Shown one piece after another: positions 39,698-50,984 of a DNA stretch of 64,000 nucleotides. The notes under the pieces are model-generated. The model was not told the DNA's origin and did not search any database. It saw only the letters and a list, made by a program, of their open reading frames with translations. Position numbers and translations under genes: made by a program. Position 1 is the first letter of the stretch, and each line of letters starts with the position of its first letter. The DNA is from Apostichopus japonicus (Eukaryota; Echinodermata; Holothuroidea; Aspidochirotida; Stichopodidae): contig NC_092569.1 in NCBI RefSeq assembly GCF_037975245.1, forward strand, positions 2,335,501 through 2,399,500, in the 5' to 3' direction.

Positions 39698-40247
39698 ATA
39701 GGCGTAGGAGGCGGGGGGCCTGGGGGGCTGCAGCCCCCAACCCAAATTTTGTTGGTGAAAATTCGGGCAATATGGTGATAATTTTTCGTGCACCTATACT
39801 GAAAGAAGAATAATTTGCAGTTTGTTTTTCAAATTTTGTTGGTGAAAATTCGGGCAATATGGTGATAATTTTTCGGGCACCTACTGAAAGAAGAATAATT
39901 TGCAATGTGTTTTTCAATTTTGTTGGTGAAAATTCGGGCAATATGGTGATAATTTTTCGGGCACCTACTGAAAGAAGAATAAATTGCAATGTGTTTTACA
40001 ATGGTTAAACTTATATTATTATCAATATTGTTGTAACGACTTCCCCAATAATTCTAACCAATATGGAAGGGAATAACACGGAAAATGATTTTATGTTACT
40101 GGCATGTAATGTAATAACGGAAGAATACCTATATGATATGCACATTAACATGTGGAACGCGAACAGTTTTGTTATATTTTTCGGGCAAGTCTTTACAGTC
40201 CCCCCCCCCCCCCAAGAAAAAAAATCCAACTGGGTTCCTACGCCTAT
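39698..40247. mobile_element. TIR element with three internal tandem repeats
   Basis: Perfect 12-bp terminal repeats: ATAGGCGTAGGA at the left and TCCTACGCCTAT at the right. If TA is the target duplication, the element proper is 39701-40244 with a GGCGTAGGA terminus. Inside are three copies of an 84-87 bp repeat starting TTTTGTTGGTGAAAATTCGG at 39747, 39834 and 39918. A poly-C run lies near the right end. The superfamily is not certain. Confidence 0.6.
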
Positions 40248-41016
40248 TTAAATAAATGATAAACTTACTAAATTAGGCCTACTGTACATCAAGACCACGT
40301 AAATTCCTACGGCTATATATAATGCTGTATATGAACGGTCGAACAAGCTGATTGAAGGCAGAAAGAATGTGCTGCCGTTACGAGTGTATTGGTTGCGCGA
40401 ACTGTGCATTCGGCTATTTGATCGACGACCAAGGACGTTTATAAGATATGAATTTTTCTGCAAATCAGTAATGACAATGATTTATGAGAGTCAAGCAAAT
40501 ATATAAGAAGATAAAGAACGAACCGGATGATTTTGTGGGATAGTTTTTTCCCCTCCTGCTCGACTTGAAAAGAGCCTAACTCAAAATCAAAACTTATCTT
40601 TTTTCAACTTACGGGTTTGACGACAAATTCAAGGGGAGAAGAGAGCTCAGAGTTTGGCAACTGAAGGCCAATGAACATGTTATGTCCATGCGTAGAGGTG
40701 TATTCATGGATAAAGATCGGTCTTGTCAAAGGAAATATATGATCAAGGCTAAAATTTTAATTTGATAAAAAAACCGAACATTTGAATCAGTCTGCCGAAA
40801 ACTATTGGCAAACTACCGGTGATTTGATTAGCTTCGTCTCCAACTCTGACTCTCTCTTTTTAACTAATCTCTTGATCAGTGATGAGACATTGCCTAGGCC
40901 TCCCTCGCATTCCCGGAATGAAAGAAACGGTAACCTGATGTGTTAGTTTTATTTATTTGTTTACATCTGTCTTGCGTACAATAGCCGATACAATACGTTT
41001 ATCTAAGACTTCTTTA

Positions 41017-41068
41017 GGTAGACGTGTTCGATGATGTCATCATGATGACATCATCGAACACGTCTACC
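41017..41068. repeat. Perfect 52-bp palindrome
   Basis: The left half runs GGTAGACGTGTTCGATGATG then TCATCA, and the right half is its exact reverse complement, with no spacer (axis between 41042 and 41043). The flanks do not match. Two CRE-like TGATGTCA/TGACATCA octamers lie next to the axis. Confidence 0.95.
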
Positions 41069-41187
41069 CAGAGAGTTTGGTTAAACATTGAATACATTCC
41101 TGATGCGAGTTGGATATAGGATTAATTAAGATACGTATTACCTTTACATATGTATCTTTCACGTTAATTACCTGTTGAGCAACAACA

Positions 41188-41488
41188 GTCGCGTATCCAG
41201 CGTATCCGCGTATCCAGAGGTGAGAGGTGTACACCTCCATCCCACCCACTTTCTTTGCTTTTTTCTTTAACTCCACACATAACATTAAAAGTAGTTATTA
41301 CCTTTCGTGCAAAGACCTAATTTATAGTCCTAAACAAGCCCTAAATTAAAACCTCACGATTCAACATTTGAGGTCTATTTTCTTCTAGGGGAGCTCCCCA
41401 AAACCTCCTTACATGGGGAGTCGACTCTAACGACCCCAGGGCAAACCACTACCCCCGACTCCTTTTCAAATCCTGGATCCGCCCCTGA
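41188..41488. mobile_element. Possible element fragment ending GGATCCGCCCCTG
   Basis: The right end, CCTGGATCCGCCCCTG, is a typical transposon terminus of the CAGGGGCGGATCCAGG type. The left side has CAGTCGCGTATCCAG followed by a repeated CGCGTATCCAG. No target duplication is apparent, so the boundaries are tentative. Confidence 0.3.
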
Positions 41489-41836
41489 AAACCAAATTAT
41501 GGAGAAAACAACCTAAAATATAGTTTAAAGATTTCCGTCTTGTTTGTTGCAGCCTTCGGTTTCTGATCTCGTTCTGTATATTGTCTGTTCAAAAGACAGG
41601 ACATAACAAATATTTACTACATACGATGGCGTTTACTAGTTATTAACCACCCTCGATTGAATATGTCTGAAAGGACTTGCAATAAATAAATAAATATATG
41701 GCTATGATGTTACGACCCCCCCCCCCCCACAGGGCCCACACCCCTAAATCCTGCAATATGCAGAAAGTGATGTACTAGGCAATGATGGGGAATTTATTGT
41801 CCCTTGTGTACTACTATAGTAAACCCTTATTTCCAG

Positions 41837-41947
41837 GGTCAAAGTAATTCTCTTGGTGTTCGATTATTGCCCCAGTCCGACAAAATTGACAATTTTTTTG
41901 TTGACATGTTCGTAGAGATCAAAAGCAAACCGGACGTTTCAGTAATG
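41837..41947 (+). CDS. Orphan exon-like ORF, unknown product
   Basis: Bounded by CTTATTTCCAG and GTAAGT, 111 nt, phase 0 to 0, encoding 37 residues ending IDNFFVDMFVEIKSKPDVSV-M. Composition and paired splice sites look like a real internal exon. I do not recognise the family. A second frame just downstream (about 42010-42182, containing IKCHMGPCIGSHIYGDPFFC) also follows an acceptor-like CAG, but its phase does not fit this donor. It could be part of an unannotated plus-strand gene or a gene remnant. Confidence 0.3.
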
Positions 41948-42558
41948 GTAAGTTATGTCTTTGTACAATCGTATGAAAATGTCTCTCTTTATGACCTTTG
42001 ACATCTCAGGTGACGTGAAATCCCTTATCTTACCTAGAATAAAATGCCATATGGGTCCATGCATAGGATCTCATATTTATGGTGATCCTTTTTTTTGTGG
42101 TCAACTGGTCATATACGAAAACATACAGGAGATGATTGGGAAAGCCGCTGGTTCACAAATGAAAATGACAAGAACAGAATAACAGAACGCAAAGATAAAG
42201 TTCACCTGAACGGTCGTATTGCGTCATCGAATTTTATTCCTCAAACACAATATACATATCATACTTAAAAGAAGAAGAAGAAGAAAAAAAATTCCAAGTA
42301 CATATTTTCCTCATATCCTGATTTCTGTCATTACACTTTTAAAAGTATAATAAAGTAAATGTTTTTGCCTTGTAGTAAAGAAAGGTTTCCATTCTTAATA
42401 GTCAAGACTAGTGTCCGTAGTTAAGTCAAATTATTGGTAAACAAAAATATAAAACCAAAAAAAAGAATAGAAAACCAGAACAACAAAAAAGTTATACGGG
42501 TACAGCGACACTCACATAAACGAACACGTTGGGACCTGGTACTTGACGTCCCGGAATT

Positions 42559-42595
42559 AAAAAAAAAAAAAAAAAACGTTTTTTTTTTTTTTTTT
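42559..42595. repeat. A18-CG-T17 hairpin
   Basis: Eighteen A, then CG, then seventeen T: a near-perfect palindrome made only of homopolymers, with CAG directly after the T run. Confidence 0.9.
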
Positions 42596-42659
42596 CAGCA
42601 CATTTTCTTTAATTTAAAACAATCACGTCTTTTCCTTGAAGGTGTAAGTGAGTAATTAA

Positions 42660-45600
42660 AGAAATGGAATATTTTCCTCAACAATCATCAAATGTTATTT
42701 CACTTCGCATGTGTCTTTTCTCTCTGTTTTTGGTGTGTGTGTCTGTGTTTGTGTGAGTAAAAATGAGGAAAGTTTCAAATAATTTTTTAAACCATTCATA
42801 GGTTTTCATGAATTATCCATAACATAGACATATGTACCAAAATTCCATTTGTTTTTCACTTAATTTTTTTTATGAGATTTCACTCGGTATATAGAATCAA
42901 TCTTTGCTTGGCACACTCAATCTTGCACTTTTAATATGACTGCTCGTGGGAAAAAAAAAACTGTGCATTTTGCTTTATAAGGTAAATCAAATGTGGCAAG
43001 ATAGATACAAATAAATAAGTAAAATATAATCTTGTAGGCTCAATGTTTTGAGTATTCATACAATGAATAAAACTGTCATTACTTGGAGTATAATAATGAC
43101 AGTACTTCAAAACATTTCCTGTGTATCACTGTCAACGCCTCTCTCTCACCCCCGCCCCCACAAAAGAAAAACACCCAAAAACTCTCCCCCACTGGTCCCT
43201 GAACCATCCAATTTCTTTCTAGAGATCAATATATATAATACATATATATAAAATCCATTGGAAAATAATTAGACCCCCCACCTCCTACTCACCAACCACC
43301 CACTTTACAAATGCATATAAATGGGCTCACAATTTTGGGTAAAGTCTAAAGTATGATATAAGTAACAATGTGAAGATGAGTCAAGTAGCAAATGCCGCTA
43401 GTTTAAAAACAATAACAAAACTTATGAGAAGGAGAAGTAATAACTTAATTTCAATTGAAAAAATAAAAATGCAAGCATACTGTATATAGGGCTCTTATAC
43501 AATGTTAGGTTATAGAGTTTTAACCATGGATGTATCACTTAACATTTTACGATTCCTCCCTTGGAATATTTCCTCCTAGTATTGATAGAGTTTTAGACCT
43601 TGCTTTTAAAGCTACAGCGGTGGTGAGGCCCAATTATCCTGCCTTGTTATCCTTTATATCAAGCTGGCAAGTGACTGCACCATGTGCAGCTGTACAGCCT
43701 CAACATGCAGTGTGAGTTATGTACCTTGATGAGCTTCATGGCAAGTTAGAAATATTGACTAAAGTAATGTCAAACATTGTATGGCAAGTGGCTCAGAAGA
43801 TTCAACACCTGCAGAGATTTCTCCCAACTCTCCCCCCCCCCCCCCGCTCCCCTCCTTCTTTTCCTCTTCCTTAACCCTTCATCCTTTAAATTTTTCTCAT
43901 CCTGAGTACTGAGTTGGCCATTAATACTAAAGGGCGTCCATCTAGGATCAAAACTGTAAGGTTCTCAAACTTTTATACATATTCCTAACATATATACAAA
44001 CTGCTATAATAGAGATAATTTACCCCACACTGGTGCTACAGGGAAATTCCAGTGGCTTTCAGTGTGATACTAACATTGAAAGAGAACGTCACTGTTCGCT
44101 CTTGTTTAGAATTTCATCAAAAAATGAGACATTTTCTAAGAATAGTATGTTTCTCATTGGGTAAAATGATTTGTAAAATGTAAAGCAAAACAGAGACATT
44201 TATAGAATATTAAGCATTGAGGATTCTGCTGGTTGCCAGATCTGCAAAAATAAAAAATGTCACCAAATCTTTAGAAGTTGTTTCTCCACCATGCAACATG
44301 CTTCTAGGATGGGAATTCAGACCTTAAGATGCAGCAAATTTCCAGCAAAATTTTGCATCACAAAGAATTTTAGGCAATACAATATCGAATTCATAAAAAC
44401 AATAAAAAATTCAATACTAAAGACGAACTCCATGAAAACACCATTTGGATGGTAAGCCACAATTATCTGCATTGTCATTCACTTGTACAATTAGTTAAAG
44501 TATATATTATGAACAGAAAACTGAAAACAAAAGTGATGAACGAATTCTGAAAGAGCGAAGATAAAAATATCCTTAAAACGATATTGAACACTATAGTGAG
44601 GTCTGGATTACAAGTACAGTAATTTGCTCTGCCCAACAGCAATCTGTCTCAAGTCGAAACCACGTCTTTGACTTGGGTGCGAGAGATAAGCCACATGACC
44701 TTGTAGCCAAGGATTGCATCCCTCTTTCAACCAATACGATCCCGAACGGTTTCAGTCGAAAGATTTTTAAAGAACTATGGCTTTTAAGTTTTAACATACC
44801 AACTTATTAAATCTTAAAAAGAATTAAATATTAAAGTCAAAAAAAAAAAACAAAAAAAAACTAGAAAATTTGACTAGAAATGGATTTTAATCTGTTTGAC
44901 ATTAGGCTTGCAATTACTGGATTTTGCATTTTTAAATTTAAATTTTGTATTTTTGTTGTTGAAAATATCTTCTATAGAATCTAAAGTTAATCATAATTTC
45001 ACAAAGGCTTATTACTATTGATATTCCCCTTTGAATAAATGAAGAAATGACTACCACAGTAAATTTGCATTATCAGCCAATATGGATTTCCTCCAACTGC
45101 ATCATAGCCATAAATTAATAAATAATAAAATGTAAGCTTTTCCCAAAATCCTTCCCCAACTCATAAGGGAAAAGGTCGAAACAGTCCATCAGTTTAACTA
45201 CATTTGCCAGTGCTACAAATTTTTCCAGTATGTACAATTTTTTTCCATCCCGGATACATCCCTGAAAATTCCTGTAGGGGGGGGGGAGATTCCCCCACCC
45301 CAACCACCCTGCTCCTCCTCCACACCTCTGGCTATACCGCTGCAGTAGAGTAAATCTCAAAATGTTACTCTGGTAAATATATACTATTTTGTTTAACATT
45401 ACCTCATCTCATTCATGAAATTGTGGTCATACTAAAATATCAACGTTATGTTTGTATGGGGCTGCCTTTGATAATTTTAGTCACAACACGAGGCATACTC
45501 AAGGGTATATCGTGTGAGAAACACATACAAACCGATGTGACTTGCTGAAAAAAATGATATTCATTTATACTTTAGGTACATATAATGTAATCCTGTATGA

Positions 45601-46221
45601 GTGATTTTTTTTTTTATTTTCCTTAAAATGATCACTGATTTCCTACATTTCGATCAAAGTTTCGACGTGTTACATTCAATCTTGAGTATCTGACATGGGA
45701 GGTCTGGGTAAAACCTTGCAGCCTCTCCAAAAATCTTGACAAAACTTTGACACCATCAAGATATCAAATAATTCCCAAGTGGAAACGGTGACATTAGATT
45801 CTGCAGAGGTGATGGAGACGTCTGTCATTTGGAAAGACTGTGTTGCAAAAGTACACGCGATAAAACCGGCCTTGGACCGCAACATTTCTTCCAGGCGAAC
45901 TAATTTGCATGTAGCATGTTACACCTGTTTTCGATTGAGTACTCTGGCGTTAACGATTCAAAGATAAGATCAATTTTTGTTCTCTTCCTTTCAGTCTGCT
46001 AGTTTTTAAGTATGTCATCTTCTCCGATGAAGCAAATTTATAATAAACTAACAGTAATGAAACCAAAAAAAATAATCATTAGTTTAGTCTTCTTTGAAAA
46101 AAAAACAAAAATACAAAGCTCTGAATGGCTCTCTTTTTTCCATAGTAACTATGGCATCTTCACTGCTTCAAAGCTAAGTTGTAGGTTGTGATTTGCAGAC
46201 TTATCTCTAGTACTGTGGCTG
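42660..46221. other. Intergenic and UBE2W 3' UTR, no further gene seen
   Basis: Homopolymer A, C and G runs and short ORFs only. The right-hand end (about 45.6-46.2 kb) probably holds the UBE2W 3' UTR, read leftwards. Confidence 0.55.
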
Positions 46222-46235
46222 TCATACAGAATCAT
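46222..46235 (-). CDS. UBE2W: UBE2W, coding exon 6 (last five codons)
   Basis: After a strong pyrimidine tract ending TTTCAG, the exon opens AT GAT TCT GTA TGA. With the G from exon 5 this reads D-D-S-V-stop, so the protein ends WWYHDDSV where human UBE2W ends WWYHDDTC. The frame, acceptor quality and two conserved Asp support the call, but 14 coding bases are little evidence and no better candidate was found between 43 and 50.9 kb. The 3' UTR would extend leftwards. A minus-strand AATAAA at about 45613-45618 is a possible end. Confidence 0.75.
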
Positions 46236-46525
46236 CTGAAAGGGAAAAACGAGGGCAGAATCGTTAAAACAACTTACAGTGCAAAACGTTTTGCAAGATC
46301 AGATTTCCTACTAGACAAAGATGCGAGAATGAAGATATGAAAATGGAGCGGGCAGATTGTCATCTTCAGTGTCACAGAAGATGATTAATATGAGACATCC
46401 GATAATATTCTGAGAAATCAGATAAATTTATCAAGATTTTTTTCTCTTTTTCCTATTAAAGACTATGCTGGTTTTTTTGGTTGATAATATAGAGAATAAT
46501 TTTTTTTTTGGCCTTTTTTTTACAG

Positions 46526-46712
46526 TATGGATAACATGTTTACTTGTTAGATGGAACCTAACAAAATTGGATGACCTTCAAACTTTGGATGGGTACAATG
46601 AGAGAGAGGGCGGTAGACCAGAATGGACTAGTCTCTTGGGAGAGGAAAGTGCTCAAGAGGTTACCAAGTGCTCTAGACACGGTGGAACGAGAGTGCAGTT
46701 GAGAGGAGACAG
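46526..46712 (+). other. Orphan exon-like segment, inside UBE2W intron 5
   Basis: A long T tract ending TTTTTTTTACAG precedes it and GACAG|GTAAGT follows it, with one frame open across all 187 nt (containing LDGYNEREGGRPEWTSLLGE). It lies on the strand opposite UBE2W. No family is recognised, and non-coding use is equally possible. Confidence 0.25.
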
Positions 46713-48079
46713 GTAAGTGATTTTTGCAAATAAATTACTTTCTTCCCAAATACAGCTTCTCTCTCCAGACTCCCCAAGGAAACCCTTGTGTATTTTGCAA
46801 GGGTTAAGAGAATTGAACTGCGACACCAAATGGGGGCATATTCCATTACTTGTGTTTCCTTAATTGTTGAGCATTTTCATTATCATCAATTAAGCTCCAA
46901 TAAACAAACACACCTTCAATCTCAAATTAAAACTAATTCCCCCCAAAATGGAGGCTTTTGGCAAAGCATTCAATCTTAGTACATCACCGCACAGGGGTGT
47001 AAGGATTAACTGGGGGGCCCCAAGAATTAAATGGAGCCCCTTAAAGCGAAGGAAGTGAGCGAGTTCAAGCCTGCACTAGAGCAATGAGATTCCATTCCCA
47101 TAGCTTTTTAATGATATTGAACCTGTCACACATTTGATCGGAGTGTGCTGTCCACACCACTTTATATCTTTCATTTGTTTTGCTTCCCCCTCGTAATCCC
47201 CCGGCGTCACGCCGCCTGTCTTACAGACTTATCTGTAGAATATATTTTTCTGGAACACTAACAAATTGGGCGAACACGTTCTTCCAGAGTTTTGTTACAA
47301 TCTGACCATCGGTGCACAGGAAGCTGCCATGGGATACGAGATAAAATCTCTCTCTGTGTGTTGCGTGATTCACACTCAATTATCAGTCAATCCTGACTGA
47401 GAATTCTCCCTTTCAAATCAAATTTCAGTCGCCAGGTGTAATATCAAGAACCTTCCCCCTCCAGGCCGTCCGGAGGGGGAGAAATCTGGGTGACTTGACA
47501 GGTGTGAATTTAATTAGAACATTCCCAAAGCGGCTTTCCAGGTCTTCAACGTCCATAATGAAGTAGTCTGAGTGATCGCTTTATTGTCGAATCGCGAGCA
47601 AAACTTCACGATACCGATACTTTGAGTATCTAAGACTTAAAAGAATTTGAATTATCAGGGCTGCAGTTCCAGAAAGGATCGGTAATTTCAGGACAGGTTT
47701 TGCTGACCGTCCAGAAAATACCAGTTTTCTTCTGAAGAGTTTAATACGTAAAAAAAAAGAAGGAAATAATAGGTATTCCGAGGCGAATCACGATTAACAT
47801 TTTAACGGCTGGTTTGACCAGTTGCGCTATGTACACGAAACTGGAAAGTACTTAGATTAAAGTTTTATATTTTATTTTATATTATTTGTGAGAAATCTAA
47901 ATTGCCAATTTACATCAGAAGAAAAAACAGTTGTATGGCAAAATTATGAACTGAAGCAAAGAAAAGCAAGGCGGCTATGACTATGTGGTTTTGGAGAATT
48001 TCTTTAATGACACAATGTTGTTCTTGCTGTCTATCTAGCAGGAATTGTAATACTTAATACCATAAATGTCACAGCTTGG

Positions 48080-49990
48080 AGGAACTTTTGTCTTCATTTC
48101 CTTTGCAACACTCTACTTAATAATTTGTTTCATATGCTTAGCAGGCACAAAGGCTTTGGGATGTCACTGTACACCTTCTAAGTGTAAACGTCACAGTGTG
48201 GAGACTCCCCCCCCCCCCCCATTATTTAGCTTTCTCGCACACTGTCTAATAAACTTGATACATTGCTGAGCTTCTCCTTGAGTACCCTCTCATTAATAAT
48301 TTGTTTCATATCCTTAGCATGCACCTTCCTATGAGGTGTCATTGATACTCATTGTACACCTTCTAAGTGTAAAGATGACAGTGAGGAGACTTCCCCCCTC
48401 CCCCCCCCCCCCCCCCAGTTATTAGCTTTCTCTCACATTGTCTAATAAACATGATTCATTGCTGATCTTTTCCTTGAGTACACTCTCCTTAATAATTTGT
48501 TGCATATCCTTAGCATGCACCTTCCTATGGGGTGTCATTGATACTAATGGTACACCTTCTAAGTGTTAACGTCACAGTGTGGAGCCTCCCCCTCCCCCCT
48601 GTTATTTAGCATTCTCTCATATTGTCTAATAAACACGAATCATTGCTGATCTTTACCTTGAGGACCCTCTCCTTAATAATTTGTTTCATATCCTTAGCAC
48701 TCACCTTCCTATGGGGTGTCATTGATACTCATTGTACACCTTCTAAGTGTAAAGATGACAGTGTGGAGCCTCCCCCTCCCCCCTTGTTATTTAGCATTCT
48801 CTCATATTGTCTAATAAACAAGAATCATTGCTGATCTTTACCTTGAGGACCCTCTCCTTAATAATTTGTTTCATATCCTTAGCATGCACCTTCCTATGGG
48901 GTGTCATTGATACTCATTGTACACCTTCTAAGTGTAAAGATGACAGTGAGGAGACTCCCCCCCCCCCGGTTATTTAGCTTTCTCTCACATTGTCTAATAA
49001 ACATGATTCATTGCTGATCTTTTCCTCGAGTACACTCTCCTTAATAATTTGTTGCATATCCTTAGCATGCACCTTCCTATGGGGTGTCATTGATACTAAT
49101 GGTACACCTCTAAGTGTTAACGTCACAGTGTGGAGCCTCCCCCTCCCCCCTGTTATTTAGCATTCTCTCATATTGTCTAATAAACATGAATCATTGCTGA
49201 TCTTTACCTTGAGGACCCTCTCCTTAATAATTTGTTTCATATCCTTAGCATGCACCTTCCTATGGGGTGTCATTGATACTCATTGTACACCTTCTAAGTG
49301 TTAAGGTCACAGTGTGTAGACTCTCCCCCCTGCCCCCCCCCCCCCTTTATCTAGCTTTCTCTCACATTGTCTAATAAACAAGATACATTGCTGATCTTCT
49401 CCTTGAGTACCCTCTCGTTAATAATTTGTTTCATATCCTTAGCATGCACCTTCCTATGGGTTGTCATTGATACTCATTGTACACCTTCTAAGTGTATATA
49501 AGTGTAACCGTCACAGTGTGGAGACTCCCCCCCCTCCCCCTTCCCCGTTATTTAGCTTTCTCTCACATTGTCTAATAAACACAATACAGTGCTGATCTTC
49601 TACTTGAGTTCCCTCTCTATAATATTGTTTTTCATATCCTTAGCATGCACCTTCCTATGGGGTGTCATTGATACTCATTGTACACCTTCTAAGTGTTAAC
49701 GTCACAGTGTGGAGACTCTTTCCCCATTATTTAGCATGCTCTCACATTGTCTAATAAACACGATACATTGCTGATCTTTTCCTTGAGTACACTCTCCTGA
49801 ATAATTTGTTTCATATCCTTAGTATTTGTGTTCTCATGGGGTGTAATTGTGCAAACATTACAGCGTGGAGGATGTTTTCATTATTTAGCATTCTGTCACA
49901 TAGACACATGAACACGATACATTGCTTCTTTTCTCCATTAGGTACACACTTTAACAAGCTGTTACAGACCCTTACTCTATCCGTTCTTAT
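48080..49990 (+). repeat. ~185-bp satellite array with poly-C tracts, in UBE2W intron 5
   Basis: About nine to ten tandem units. Each contains CTCCTTAATAATTTGTTTCA, CTTAGCATGCACCTTCC, TGGGGTGTCATTGATACT, ACACCTTCTAAGTGT, a C-rich tract of variable length, TTATTTAGC and TCTAATAAACA. Spacing of the CATTGCTGA motif is 182-200 bp. Decayed units continue to about 50230. ORFs ending in poly-proline here are only the repeat. Confidence 0.92.
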
Positions 49991-50908
49991 GGGCATGAAA
50001 CAATGCATTGTTTAGTGAAAGATAATGCCAAAAGATGTTTTCATTATTTAGAAATGATCTCTCATACAGCTTGATAAAGACAATAATTTGTTTTGCTCCT
50101 CCTGTGATACACACTTTAACAATTTCTCATATCCTTGCTCTGTCTGTTCTTATGTTCATGAATATTGAAACCATACATTGTTTAGTGAAAAACTGTCACA
50201 GTATGAAGGTGTGAGTTCACTTCTTCTTTTCAAACATGCTTAGATTCTAAATTTTTAAAACATCTTTGTGATACTGTTAGTGTTCATACAGGGTAATATC
50301 ATATATATATATATAGCATGGAGAATGCATCAATTATTTAGAATTCTCTCAGGCATGTGAACAAAGATGATGGATGGGTTTCCATATTTAGTTTAGTTTA
50401 GTTATTTCTACCATTTCACAACATGCAAAACAAAAAGAAGTTTCAATACTATTTTACATACAGTACGTGCATAGATGAGACATGGTTTGGATCGTTTGTT
50501 AAGGCTGATGCTGATGTAGTATTAACAAAACAGATAATGTGATGGTAGAGGAACCAGAATAAGCTAGTATGGTCCCCCCTCCCCCCCCCCCAAAAAAAAA
50601 GAAAAAAAGAAGTTAAACCTATTAAATACATGTTAATTCTGACTTCCTTGACTTGCAAAACTTTACATTGATCTACATATCACTACTTATGAACATATAC
50701 ATTAAAATTTGTAGACATTTGTTTATATTCACATATATGCATTAAACATATACACACAATTACACACATACATACACACATGGAGGCAGGAATAGTTACA
50801 TAACAAGAATTACGTAATGTCACTGGTGAAGTGTGAGTTTCCTTTATTAAACTTCTTCTTGCTATTTTCCCCCCTTTTTTTTGGTTAAATTTGTACAAAA
50901 ATACTTAC

Positions 50909-50984
50909 CGTGGTACCACCACTTTGTTTTCTTTGGACTCTTATTGCACGTACGAACATAAAATGAGTTATCAGGGGGATGTTT
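50909..50984 (-). CDS. UBE2W: UBE2W, coding exon 5 (C-terminal region)
   Basis: Bounded by TTTTCAG and GTAAGT, 76 nt, starting in phase 0 and leaving one base (G). It encodes KHPPDNSFYVRTCNKSPKKT then KWWYH, nearly identical to the human C-terminal tail. This flexible tail is specific to UBE2W and, in the known enzyme, helps recognise disordered N-termini. If the donor were ignored, the frame would stop after about 15 more unrelated residues. Confidence 0.95.

Noticed and set aside
47434-47492. CCCCCTCC / GGAGGGGG hairpin as a terminator-like signal
   Set aside because: A stem-loop can form, but such terminators are not used by animal polymerase II; probably a worn transposon end.
48066-48834. 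Two similar ORFs (67 and 70 codons) with Pro-rich tails, looking like a gene family
   Set aside because: They are units of the 185-bp satellite; the proline runs come from poly-C.
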